A DNA stretch of 34,892 bases. Origin: UBA1723 sp045641625. GTDB lineage: Bacteria > Bacteroidota > Bacteroidia > Bacteroidales > Paludibacteraceae. How positions within the stretch are numbered: position 1 is the first letter of the stretch; the number at the start of each line of letters is the position of its first letter. The position numbers and the translations under genes were made by a program. The DNA lies in contig JAZUHH010000060.1 in NCBI GenBank assembly GCA_045641625.1, positions 1 through 34,892 on the forward strand, read 5' to 3'. The notes beneath the pieces are model-generated. The model was not told the origin of the DNA, searched no databases, and was given only the letters and a program-made list of their open reading frames with translations. Below are positions 1-6,889 of this stretch, in pieces.

Positions 1-120
1 ATATATTTTACTATAGGGTATATATATTTTCGATTATTGAATATATATCTTTTCTTGAAATATATATAAATCAAGTCTTGAAATATATATATTGAATTTT
101 AATTTATATATTTCAAGTCG
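1..120. promoter_or_regulatory. AT-rich repeat region at the left edge (CTTGAAATATATA boxes)
   Basis: No gene is visible here. The 13-mer CTTGAAATATATA occurs exactly at 54-66 and 77-89, and in inverted orientation at 105-117, in otherwise ATATAT-rich DNA. Similar ATATAT-rich DNA lies before the tra operon at 24960-25122. The arrangement suits an operator or partition site for a gene left of the window, but that gene is not visible. The repeats are seen directly; the function is inference. Confidence 0.45.
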
Positions 121-145
121 TACCGTGCCTTAATTGAAGAATTGC

Positions 146-204
146 GATAGCGAGGGGAGGAGTCTAAAAAATGTCAAGCGAGTTAGGGACGGCGATAGCG
201 TTAG
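146..204. repeat. Recurrent intergenic motif, copy A
   Basis: Contains GATAGCGAGGGG (146-157), identical to boxes inside the iteron array, and GTTAGGGACGGCGATAGC (182-199). The second part recurs with small changes at 569-587 and 1157-1173. All three copies lie in or beside gaps between the minus-strand genes of this end. Function is unknown. Confidence 0.5.
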
Positions 205-224
205 GAAACCTCGATAGAGGTCGC

Positions 225-252
225 AAAAAAAAGGCTACCTTTCAGCAGCCTT
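225..252 (-). terminator. Rho-independent terminator for the 58-residue gene
   Basis: Read on the minus strand, an 8-bp stem (AAGGCTGC paired with GGTAGCCTT, one G-T pair, six-base loop) is followed directly by a run of eight T. It lies just after the stop codon of the gene at 258-434, which supports that short gene being real. Confidence 0.75.
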
Positions 253-257
253 CATTC

Positions 258-434
258 CTACATCAGCATTTCCTCGATCATATCAAGGTCTATGTCCCGT
301 TCCATTACATCGGTATCAGCCTGCCCTTCCAGACTCTCTACTACCCTATACCCTTCCACATCATCAAAGATAATGATATTGGCATTATAAACGGCTATAA
401 ACGAAGCAATTGCAAATACTACCCTCCTAACCAT
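258..434 (-). CDS. Small membrane or secreted peptide, unknown function
   Basis: A 58-residue protein that I do not recognise. It begins MVRRVVFAIASFIAVYNA, a positively charged start followed by a hydrophobic stretch of about 14 residues that could be a signal peptide or membrane anchor. The rest is strongly acidic and ends DIDLDMIEEMLM. I chose the ATG at 434; a TTG two codons upstream is also open. Although short, it has its own signals: an exact TACCTTTG -7 box at 484-477 about 45 bases before the start, and a strong hairpin terminator at 225-252. It is therefore likely a single-gene transcript. No neighbour shares its direction closely enough to suggest an operon. A role as a small envelope or regulatory peptide is a guess. 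Confidence 0.55.
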   Translation of the reverse strand: MVRRVVFAIASFIAVYNANIIIFDDVEGYRVVESLEGQADTDVMERDIDLDMIEEMLM

Positions 435-476
435 ACTCAAAGATTTATCAGTTATAAATTTTATTTCCTTACATTA

Positions 477-510
477 CAAAGGTACAAACTAAAGGGTTGC
501 TACACAACAA
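477..510 (-). promoter_or_regulatory. Bacteroidota-type promoter for the 58-residue gene
   Basis: On the minus strand TACCTTTG (484-477) matches the TAnnTTTG -7 consensus exactly. A TTGTTG at 510-505 is a weak match to the -33 TTTG element at about the right distance. Confidence 0.55.
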
Positions 511-542
511 CTTACTACAATACACTTCACACATATCCAAGC

Positions 543-590
543 TTCTTCCCTCGCTCCCCTTCTCTGAAGTTAGGAACGGGCGGTAGCCGG
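543..590. repeat. Recurrent intergenic motif, copy B
   Basis: Contains CCCTCGCT (548-555, the reverse complement of AGCGAGGG) and GTTAGGAACGGGCGGTAGC (569-587). It lies between the terminator of the 133-residue gene and the promoter of the 58-residue gene, about 40 bases upstream of that promoter. Copies A and C are at 146-204 and 1143-1173. Confidence 0.5.
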
Positions 591-592
591 CA

Positions 593-623
593 GAAAAATG
601 CAGACCGCTTCTCAGCGACCTGC
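593..623 (-). terminator. Rho-independent terminator for the 133-residue gene
   Basis: On the minus strand GCAGGTCGCT pairs over 10 bp (two G-T pairs) with AGCGGTCTGC around a GAGA loop, followed by ATTTTT. It sits 17 bases after the stop codon of the gene at 640-1041. Confidence 0.8.
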
Positions 624-639
624 CCAAGTGTTGTTTAAC

Positions 640-1041
640 TTATATATCCTCCTTGCTTTCTCTACTATACTCCTTGTTCACAAGCTCCGCATACTCCTCA
701 TACGACATTTCGGAAGGCTTCTCGACAAGGTTGTCTATAAACTTGCCCAAATCACAGCAATATACTTCAGCATATTCAGCCTTGCAGTTCGTGATGTTTT
801 CATCGAACAAACGGACCTCGTATGCGTCAGAAGCTTCGTTAAGGCTCACAAATACCCATCCCTTATGGATAAATCCGTTAACCTTCAACATTAGGGTAGG
901 CATATCCTTGAAGAAGGTGAAGGACTTCTTTGACACTCCCCAACTCCATACGACATTGGACTCAACGCTCATGAACAACTGGTTGTATGCCTCCTGTGCC
1001 ACAGCCTGGCAATACTCCCTTCTCTCTTTAGTAATCTCCAT
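640..1041 (-). CDS. Conserved-looking protein of unknown function, 133 residues
   Basis: A soluble protein with no signal peptide or membrane segment. The N-terminus is helical and polar (MEITKERREYCQAVAQEAY). The middle has a compact aromatic core (VVWSWGVSKKSFTFF, GFIHKGWVFVSLNEASDAYEVRLFD) that reads as several beta strands. The acidic C-terminus contains DLGKFIDNLVEKPSEMSYEEY. From memory this resembles small proteins of unknown function common on Bacteroidales plasmids and conjugative elements, but I cannot name a family. It has a TATCTTTG -7 box at 1079-1072 and a strong terminator at 593-623, so it is probably transcribed alone. The ATG at 1041 is the only sensible start. Alternatives such as an anti-restriction or regulatory factor are speculation. 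Confidence 0.75.
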   Translation of the reverse strand: MEITKERREYCQAVAQEAYNQLFMSVESNVVWSWGVSKKSFTFFKDMPTLMLKVNGFIHKGWVFVSLNEASDAYEVRLFDENITNCKAEYAEVYCCDLGKFIDNLVEKPSEMSYEEYAELVNKEYSRESKEDI

Positions 1042-1071
1042 CTTGAACTGAATTATTTATTATTTACACTG

Positions 1072-1079
1072 CAAAGATA
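1072..1079 (-). promoter_or_regulatory. -7 box for the 133-residue gene
   Basis: TATCTTTG on the minus strand fits TAnnTTTG, about 31 bases upstream of the ATG. I do not see a convincing TTTG -33 element at the right distance. Confidence 0.4.
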
Positions 1080-1142
1080 CTGCTATTCCAAGAGTTAAAT
1101 AATTAAATATCAGTTTCTTAAATTACAACATCACAGGCTAAA

Positions 1143-1173
1143 CCCTCGCTATTCATGTTAGGAACAGCGCTAG
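1143..1173. repeat. Recurrent intergenic motif, copy C
   Basis: CCCTCGCTATTC (1143-1154, reverse complement GAATAGCGAGGG) is followed by GTTAGGAACAGCGCTAG (1157-1173). It overlaps the stop codon of the DUF285 gene and lies upstream of the promoter of the 133-residue gene, the same relative place as copy B has to its neighbour. Confidence 0.5.
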
Positions 1174-1922
1174 TACCAGCTGTATTTGTCAGTCTCGGAT
1201 CTCGGACAGTCAAAGAACATGTGGGTTGTGTCTGCATCCGGACTGATCCTCCAGGAACTCAAGTCTCCCGTGAAATCAGAGTTGGAAAACATGCTGTTGA
1301 AGTTTCGTACATTGGAAACATCCCATGAAGTGATGTCTCCGTTAAAGCAGCTTCTGCTGAACATAGATCTCATGTCTCGTACACAGCCGACGCTCCATCT
1401 CGATAGGTCTCCGGAAAACAGGCTCTCGCTGAACATGCCGGACATGTCTCGGACCCCGCTAACATCCCAGTCGGAGATGTCTCCTCGGAACGGACTGCGG
1501 TAAAACATTGACGACATGTCTGAAACAGAACTCACGTCCCAATGCGAAAGGTCTCCGTTGAACCTGCAGTTCCAGAACATCTCAGACATGTCTCGGACAG
1601 AACATACTTTCCATCCTGAAATGCTCTTCTCGAAAGGGGAGTGCTTGAACATGGATCTCATATTTGTTACTCGGCCAACGTCCCATCGGGAGATGTCTCC
1701 GAAAAACGTGCTCCCCATGAACATTCGCTCCATGTTAGTCACTCGGCTCACGTCCCAGTCAGAAATGTTCCCGTTAAATCTCAGGTCCTCAAAAAGTCCT
1801 CTCATGTCTTCGACACTTGAAGTGTCAATAACATTAAGATTCGCATAGATTCCTTGAACTGAAATTTCTCGGTCAATAAGTTCTTTAAGCTCTTCCCTTG
1901 TCTTGGGATGAAGTTTCTCCAT
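1170..1922 (-). CDS. DUF285/BspA-type repeat protein
   Basis: A 250-residue protein. After a polar start of about 45 residues it consists almost wholly of about eight tandem 24-residue repeats with the pattern F-x-GDIS-x-WDVS-x-V-x-DM-x-x-MF. This is the DUF285 (PF03382) repeat found in BspA-like surface proteins of Bacteroidota and in mycoplasma lipoproteins. Most repeats keep the W, V, M and F positions; the last (residues about 214-238, ending HMFFDCP) is degenerate. Family members are usually exported, but this one has no signal peptide or lipobox and starts MEKLHPKTREELKELID. It is therefore either cytoplasmic, a truncated relative, or exported another way. A TAAATTTG -7 box (1947-1940) and a large inverted repeat (1963-1989) lie just upstream, so it probably has its own regulation. 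Substrate or partner is unknown; protein-protein binding is the usual role of such repeats. Confidence 0.85.
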   Translation of the reverse strand: MEKLHPKTREELKELIDREISVQGIYANLNVIDTSSVEDMRGLFEDLRFNGNISDWDVSRVTNMERMFMGSTFFGDISRWDVGRVTNMRSMFKHSPFEKSISGWKVCSVRDMSEMFWNCRFNGDLSHWDVSSVSDMSSMFYRSPFRGDISDWDVSGVRDMSGMFSESLFSGDLSRWSVGCVRDMRSMFSRSCFNGDITSWDVSNVRNFNSMFSNSDFTGDLSSWRISPDADTTHMFFDCPRSETDKYSWY

Positions 1923-1939
1923 TGTTTTTTTCTTTTTTG

Positions 1940-1947
1940 CAAATTTA
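1940..1947 (-). promoter_or_regulatory. -7 box for the DUF285 gene
   Basis: TAAATTTG on the minus strand fits TAnnTTTG, 18 bases before the ATG. No clear -33 TTTG is seen; that position is occupied by the inverted repeat at 1963-1989. Confidence 0.45.
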
Positions 1948-1962
1948 CATAATCATTTCCTA

Positions 1963-1989
1963 ACAATAAATATCTTTGATATTTATTGT
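1963..1989. repeat. Perfect 12-bp inverted repeat, likely operator
   Basis: The arms ACAATAAATATC (1963-1974) and GATATTTATTGT (1978-1989) are perfect inverted copies around TTT. The repeat overlaps the expected -33 region of the DUF285 promoter. No T-run follows on either strand, so a repressor or activator site is more likely than a terminator. Confidence 0.5.
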
Positions 1990-2188
1990 AGTATTATTTG
2001 GCTCTGAAAAGGACCTCGACTACTTAAATATTTTATTTTTTTTATGGGGCACCATCATCATCAATGATGGGTATTGATGTATGAAGAACACTATTATATA
2101 AATATATTAAATTTATACTATTAGGGGCGGAAAACGGCTTTGTAACTATCTATCTATCAGTATTATATAAGTAATTTTCAACTCTGAA
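1990..2188. other. Gene-free spacer before the iteron array
   Basis: No gene is supported. The only structure seen is a 7-bp hairpin, CCATCAT (2052-2058) and ATGATGG (2064-2070) with a five-base loop, without a T-run. The rest is AT-rich. Confidence 0.4.
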
Positions 2189-2685
2189 CTATAACACTTT
2201 TGGTAATTAACTATAACAACTTTGGTAAATACTATAACAGATTTGGTAATTAAAAGTAACACTTTTGGTAAAATGACTATGTGAACTATAACAACTTTGG
2301 TAAATTGTGCGATCGTATGTAATTTGTTGATTTATTGGTATATACATTTAACTGTAACAGATTTGGTAAACAACTGTAACACTTTTGGTAAAGTTTTGGA
2401 GTAACTATATCATGTTTGGTAAATGCGGAAGGGTAGTGAGCTGCAGAAATATTATATATATAGTATGAGGTAATATTGAGGATTTCTTAGATCTATAACA
2501 CTTTTGGTAATTTACTGCTTTAAGATAATGCATTGATACTTAATAATATAAAACAATACTATAACACTTTTGGTAGTCAAATTCGCGAACTGTAACACTT
2601 TTGGTAAAAATGAATGTTTGATTTTCTAGGAAACTACTATAACAACTTTGGTAAATGAAACTTAGAACTATAACAACTTTGGTAA

Positions 2686-3240
2686 ATGAAACTTAGAACT
2701 ATAACACTTTTGGTAAAAGTGTGTTTTCTATTAAAGGCTTGATATATAGTGTAATAGATATTTTAACTATAACAGATTTGGTAAATTCTCAGTCTGCAAA
2801 CTATAACAAGTTTGGTAAATGATCCTTTTAATTATAACACTTTTGGTAATTAGATAGCGAGGGGTTGGAACATTGAGAGCAACTGATTCACCTGTTTAAT
2901 AATTCCTGATCATTTTTTTATTCAACTATAACACTTTTGGTAAAGTTTCAGAGCAACTATAACAACTTTGGTAAATAGAATAGGGTTGAGAAATGGGTCT
3001 ATATGAGAATGTAATCTTGCCCAGGTAAGTAACTATAACACTTTTGGTAAATGTGGAAGGATTTCTCGGAATAAACTATAACAGATTTGGTAAATGAAAC
3101 TTAGAACTATAACACTTTTGGTAAAATGAACGTTTTGTTAAAGACATGATATATAGTATAATAGCTATTTTAACTATAACACATTTGGTAAATTCTCAGT
3201 CTGTAAACTATAACAAGTTTGGTAAATGACAAGTCTAACT
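2686..3240 (+). repeat. Segmental duplication inside the array
   Basis: A block of roughly 150 bp at about 2686-2835 recurs at about 3093-3237 with the same order of iterons and linkers: TGAAACTTAGA, iteron, a GATATATAGT linker, iteron, TTCTCAGTCTG, an AGT-type iteron, then a CTT-type iteron. Another pair is about 2933-3050 and 3615-3745. The array thus grew by copying multi-iteron modules, not only single units. Confidence 0.7.
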
Positions 3241-4142
3241 ATAACACTTTTGGTAGTTTGATAGCGAGGGGCGAAACTTTGATTGCTGCTGAATTCTTGT
3301 TTTATTATTCTTAAGGTAGTGATTTAGGTATTAATATTACACTTTGGTAAATAGAATGATGTTGTCTTATCGGTAACACTATAACAGAATTGGTAAATAA
3401 TCCTAATTACTGTAACACTTTTGGTATTTCTGTAGCAGTGATGTAGCTGACACACCAGTTTGAAGATTCCTTCGGATTGATTAAAGATGAACTATAACAC
3501 TTTTGGTAAATGAAATCTCCATCTATAACACTTTTGGTATTATGATGGCGAGGGATGGAGTATTGGTCATTGCTGATTCTCCTGTTTGAATATTCTTTTG
3601 GGTATCGTTACGGCGAACTATAACACTTTTGGTAAAGTTTTAGAGTAACTATAACAAATTTGGTAAATTGAACAAGGTCGTGAAGTGGGGCATTATGTGA
3701 ATGAAGTATAGCTCAGTAAAGTAACTATAACACTTTTGGTATTTCTTTGTTACTTTTATATAATGTTGAAATTCAGCGGAGAAGTAAACTAGTGTAACAC
3801 TTTTGGTATTATGATTAGCTAACTATAACACTTTTGGTAAATAGTGAGGGTTGCTTTTTTCCGGTTGCAACTATAACACTTTTGGTATATGATACTTCCA
3901 ACTATAACACTTTTGGTATTTTGATAGCGGGGGATGAAATAAAGTTGCTGCTGATTCTGCGTTTTGTATTCTTTGGTCTTGATTTAGGTATTACTATAAC
4001 ACTTTTGGTAAATCTCAAGTGCTATTGTAACACTATTGGTAAATCTATAAGATGCGGTTTGTTCGTCAGTAACAGTAACTATAACAGAATTGGTAAATAT
4101 TGCAGTGAAGAATATCACTTTTGGTATTTAGATAGCGAGGGA
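2853..4142 (+). repeat. Five GATAGCGAGGG boxes at fixed distance from iterons
   Basis: GATAGCGAGGGG or a one- or two-base variant occurs at 2853-2864, 3260-3271, 3544-3555, 3923-3934 and 4131-4142. In each case it begins exactly four bases after the GGTA end of an iteron. The following 40 bases are also related (GCTGATTCT, CTGTTT, TATTCTT). A sixth copy lies outside the array at 146-157. This suggests a second protein binding next to Rep, or a structural element. Confidence 0.65.
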
Positions 4143-4770
4143 AAGAATAGGATCTTCCCTTAAATCTTCAGTTTATATATGTATGGAGTTTACCTTATGG
4201 TTGAACTGTAACACTTTTGGTAAAAGATTTTGCCATCTATAACACTTTTGGTAAAAAGACTCTCTTTCTAATTCCTGAATTATAGGAATACACATTATTC
4301 AGTATCAGATTTGGTAAACAACTGTAACACTTTTGGTAAAGTTTTGGAGTAACTATAACAAGTTTGGTAAATGTGGAGAGTAAGGAACAGTAGCATCATA
4401 TATAATACCTGGAATGCAAATCTGGTGAACTATAACACTTTTGGTAAATCTCAGTGTTCCCCTATGATATTGAATTTCAAAGATATAGATTTTACTATAA
4501 CACTTTTGGTAATTTTTAGGAGTAACTATAACAGAATTGGTAATTTATATCTGCTAACTATTAAACTTTCTGCATTTCAATTGCTATGGATAGAGTGAGG
4601 CTGTTTCTGAGTTTTATGATTACTATTCTCCGTTCGTTTGCTTCAGATCGAACTATAACACTTTTGGTAAATCCCTGTGTTTTCCTATGATATTGAATTT
4701 CAGCGGTATAGTATTTAACTATAACACTTTTGGTAAATGAAAGGCTCTAACTATAACACTTTTGGTAAAG

Positions 4771-5242
4771 AATTGAGAAGCCGGCACCGAATAGGTATGC
4801 TGCTACGGAAAATTCGATGTGTCTTATGTATAAGTGGTAGGGTGGTGTCGTGTATAGGCTATGTCTGTACTTGGTGATGGTCTTTGATCACTGAGAATCT
4901 TCAATGGTGTATGATGCATACCTTAAAGTAAATGTCCTCGTTTGGATTTGGGAGATGGGGTAGAGGAGTGGAATACATCATACTTGGATTGGTCCTTTGG
5001 TAGTATTGCTGTCGGTTTCGGATTGGTATGAAGGAGGGGAAGCAATCTTCTCGGTATCGGAATTGTGTATCAGGTTAGAGAGGGTATAGTTTAGGCTTCG
5101 GTCGGTAGTTGTCGTCAGACTTTGGGCAAGTTTCCGGGTGTAAATTGGGATGAAGTTTGTCCGCTTCCTTTCTCGGATAACGGGTGTTGGCCTGGGGGAG
5201 TGATGTTGCGAGAGTCTGGGAACTTATCTCGGGAAAAATACA
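4771..5242 (+). other. G-rich, C-poor gap between array and rep
   Basis: This stretch of about 470 bp has no full iteron and no supported gene. The plus strand is strongly skewed: in 4861-5100 I count 75 G against 29 C. It includes clusters such as GGGAGATGGGGTAGAGGAG and GGAGGGG, and one partial iteron TTTGGTA near 5000. It may be the unwinding or primer-start part of the origin, or an untranslated RNA. Minus-strand open frames here do not look like proteins. Confidence 0.45.
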
Positions 5243-5401
5243 AACTATAACACTTTTGGTAAAAAATTGTGTTCGTAAAGAAATATAAAATATATATAAG
5301 TAATTGTATATCAACGGAAAAACAAAAGCAGTATTTCAGCTGCTCAAACAAACTATAACACTTTTGGTAAAAATAATGTAAAAAATAAAAGGACCTTAAT
5401 A

Positions 5402-5418
5402 TATATTTGCTATATTTG
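5402..5418 (+). promoter_or_regulatory. rep promoter -7 boxes
   Basis: TATATTTG, a full match to TAnnTTTG, occurs twice, at 5402-5409 and 5411-5418. The last iteron of the array ends 31 bases upstream of the first box, placed so that Rep bound there could block transcription. I do not find a TTTG at the usual distance. Confidence 0.5.
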
Positions 5419-5449
5419 CAATGTGATAGAAAATGTAAAAGATAGTTCT

Positions 5450-6889
5450 ATGAAAAATGAAGACAAAGAGCAGGAAGATGACGAGTTGGGAATAAAGTAC
5501 AATAATTCCCTTGTGTATCAGCCCTGGACGTTCACTAAGCTGAAATATAATTTTACGAAGATAGAAAAGAATATCTTCCTCAAAATTATCGAGTGCAGCC
5601 AGAATTATCTGAACAGGGTGCCTCAGTCCAAGAAGATAAAGTTCGAACTGAAGGAAATGTTCAATAAGGAATTCCCTGTAATTACATTTCCATACAGTGA
5701 CCTGGTTACAACTAAGCATGTGGGAACCGAGGTATTCAAATCCGCTTTAGGAAACCTGATCAGAGGAAAGAACTCAATAAGTATCCCTTGTGAGGAGACC
5801 GGTTGGGATTTCCATGAGATAGCCATACTGAGCGAGGTCAAGGCAAGCGACACGCGAGGAATGGCAGAGATAACCTTGACCCCAAGCTTTTGGGAAAAGT
5901 TCCTGGAGGCAAACATATTCAAGATAATTGATCCCAAAATCTCCTCTACATTCAAGAGCGTCTATACTTCGAGACTTTATGAGCTTCTTCTGGACAACCA
6001 GAGGGAGATAACATACAAGGTAAAGAACCTAATGGAGATGTTCTGCAAGGAGACATATTCCAGCAGTATGTTCATCACCAGAGTCATAAAGGTCGCCTAC
6101 GAGGAGATGAAGGTGTCGGACAAGTGTCCGTTCATCTTCGAGTACAAGGTAAACAAGGTGGGAAGAAAGATAGAAAGCATAACTTTCACGACAATAAACA
6201 AGACAAGTGTCGAGAAGCCGGAGAAGGTTGCCGAAAAGAAGACGGTGGAGGATCCGGATCCAAAGACAATGCTCCTTGTCTTTCTTCAGACTTTCTTCGA
6301 GGTTGCCGAAGTTCCTGCCAATATCCTCAGCCAGATTTCAAGGCTTGAGTCTATGAAGGGTATTACTGAGACATGCGTGTTCGTATATAATACGGCAAGG
6401 AAGATTCTTGACAGAAAGCAGAAGGGCATGCTAAACGACGATCCTCTGAACTCGCTGTCAAGCATTCTTGAATGCACTATCACGGCGGAGCAGAACTCCC
6501 CTTCAGACTTTGACTTCATAGCGGTGCCTGTTTCCGCTTCAAAGGAGCCGGTTCCGGCTTCTCCAAAGGAAAAGTGCCTAAGCGCAGTCCAGGAGATAAA
6601 GCAGGATTCCGAATACATGCAGAAGATAGCTGCCAGCCATAATGTATCGGTTCAGATGATGGAGGCTGTTCTGGACAGGATAGTCAAGAATGCAGACATG
6701 AACGGAACATGGGAAAGCGACGACTCGGTGGAGAAATTGAAGAGACACCTGATGAATGCGGGTTCCATCATAAGTGTGATAAAGAATTCCAGCATGTCCA
6801 ATTCAGGAGCTTCCTCGGCGTCGGCCAAGTCGAAGATTCAGAGAAGAGAAATAGAAATACCTAATATTGATGAATACAATGAGTGGTAA
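5450..6889 (+). CDS. Replication initiator, Rep_3 (RepB/RepE) superfamily
   Basis: A 479-residue initiator that should bind the upstream iterons and open the origin. The first 250 or so residues match the Rep_3 fold of two winged helices: an N-terminal part with YQPWTFTKLKYNFTKIEKNIF, and a second with SVYTSRLYELLLDNQREI followed by VIKVAYEEMKVSDKCPFIFEYKV and KVGRKIESITF, the usual end of the family domain. A further 215 or so residues follow, charged and Ser/Pro-rich, ending in a basic-acidic tail. This makes the protein longer than typical family members of 250-350 residues. I chose the ATG at 5450 because two -7 boxes end at 5418; an in-frame GTG at 5423 would lie at the transcription start. 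The 3' end overlaps the helicase-loader gene, so the two are one operon. The iterons beside the promoter suggest autorepression. Confidence 0.9.
   Translation: MKNEDKEQEDDELGIKYNNSLVYQPWTFTKLKYNFTKIEKNIFLKIIECSQNYLNRVPQSKKIKFELKEMFNKEFPVITFPYSDLVTTKHVGTEVFKSALGNLIRGKNSISIPCEETGWDFHEIAILSEVKASDTRGMAEITLTPSFWEKFLEANIFKIIDPKISSTFKSVYTSRLYELLLDNQREITYKVKNLMEMFCKETYSSSMFITRVIKVAYEEMKVSDKCPFIFEYKVNKVGRKIESITFTTINKTSVEKPEKVAEKKTVEDPDPKTMLLVFLQTFFEVAEVPANILSQISRLESMKGITETCVFVYNTARKILDRKQKGMLNDDPLNSLSSILECTITAEQNSPSDFDFIAVPVSASKEPVPASPKEKCLSAVQEIKQDSEYMQKIAASHNVSVQMMEAVLDRIVKNADMNGTWESDDSVEKLKRHLMNAGSIISVIKNSSMSNSGASSASAKSKIQRREIEIPNIDEYNEW

Larger units (their letters stand above)
2189..5370 (+). repeat. 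Giant iteron array, likely replication origin and incompatibility region
   Basis: About 54 copies (manual count, including a few degenerate ones) of TATAACA-NNN-TTGGTAAA, usually preceded by AC, all in the same orientation. The three central bases vary: CTT in about 33 copies, ACT 5, GAT 5, AGT 3, GAA 3, and single others. Spacing is irregular, from head-to-tail at about 20 bp to gaps over 100 bp. Nearly all copies lie in 2189-4770; two more lie at 5243-5270 and 5351-5370, next to the rep promoter. The array sits directly upstream of a Rep_3 initiator, whose family binds such iterons with two winged-helix domains, so binding of Rep is a strong inference. Short open frames inside the array translate the repeat itself and are not genes. 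Confidence 0.9.

Noticed and set aside
171..638. Plus-strand frame of 155 residues
   Set aside because: It runs antisense across the terminator and promoter of the 58-residue gene and has low-complexity aromatic content, so it is not protein-like.
2052..2070. Hairpin CCATCAT/ATGATGG as a terminator
   Set aside because: No T-run follows on either strand, and no gene ends there.
3834..4598. Open frames of 109 and 75 residues within the array
   Set aside because: Their translations are the iteron read as protein (repeated ITLLV and YNTFG), with no start signals.
5075..5351. Minus-strand frames in the G-rich gap
   Set aside because: They arise from the strand skew, have no promoter, and resemble no protein. 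They also cross an iteron.
2189..5370. CRISPR array
   Set aside because: Repeats are 18-20 bp with variable centres and very irregular spacing, linkers are themselves repeated, and no cas gene is nearby. The adjacent Rep_3 gene explains them as iterons.
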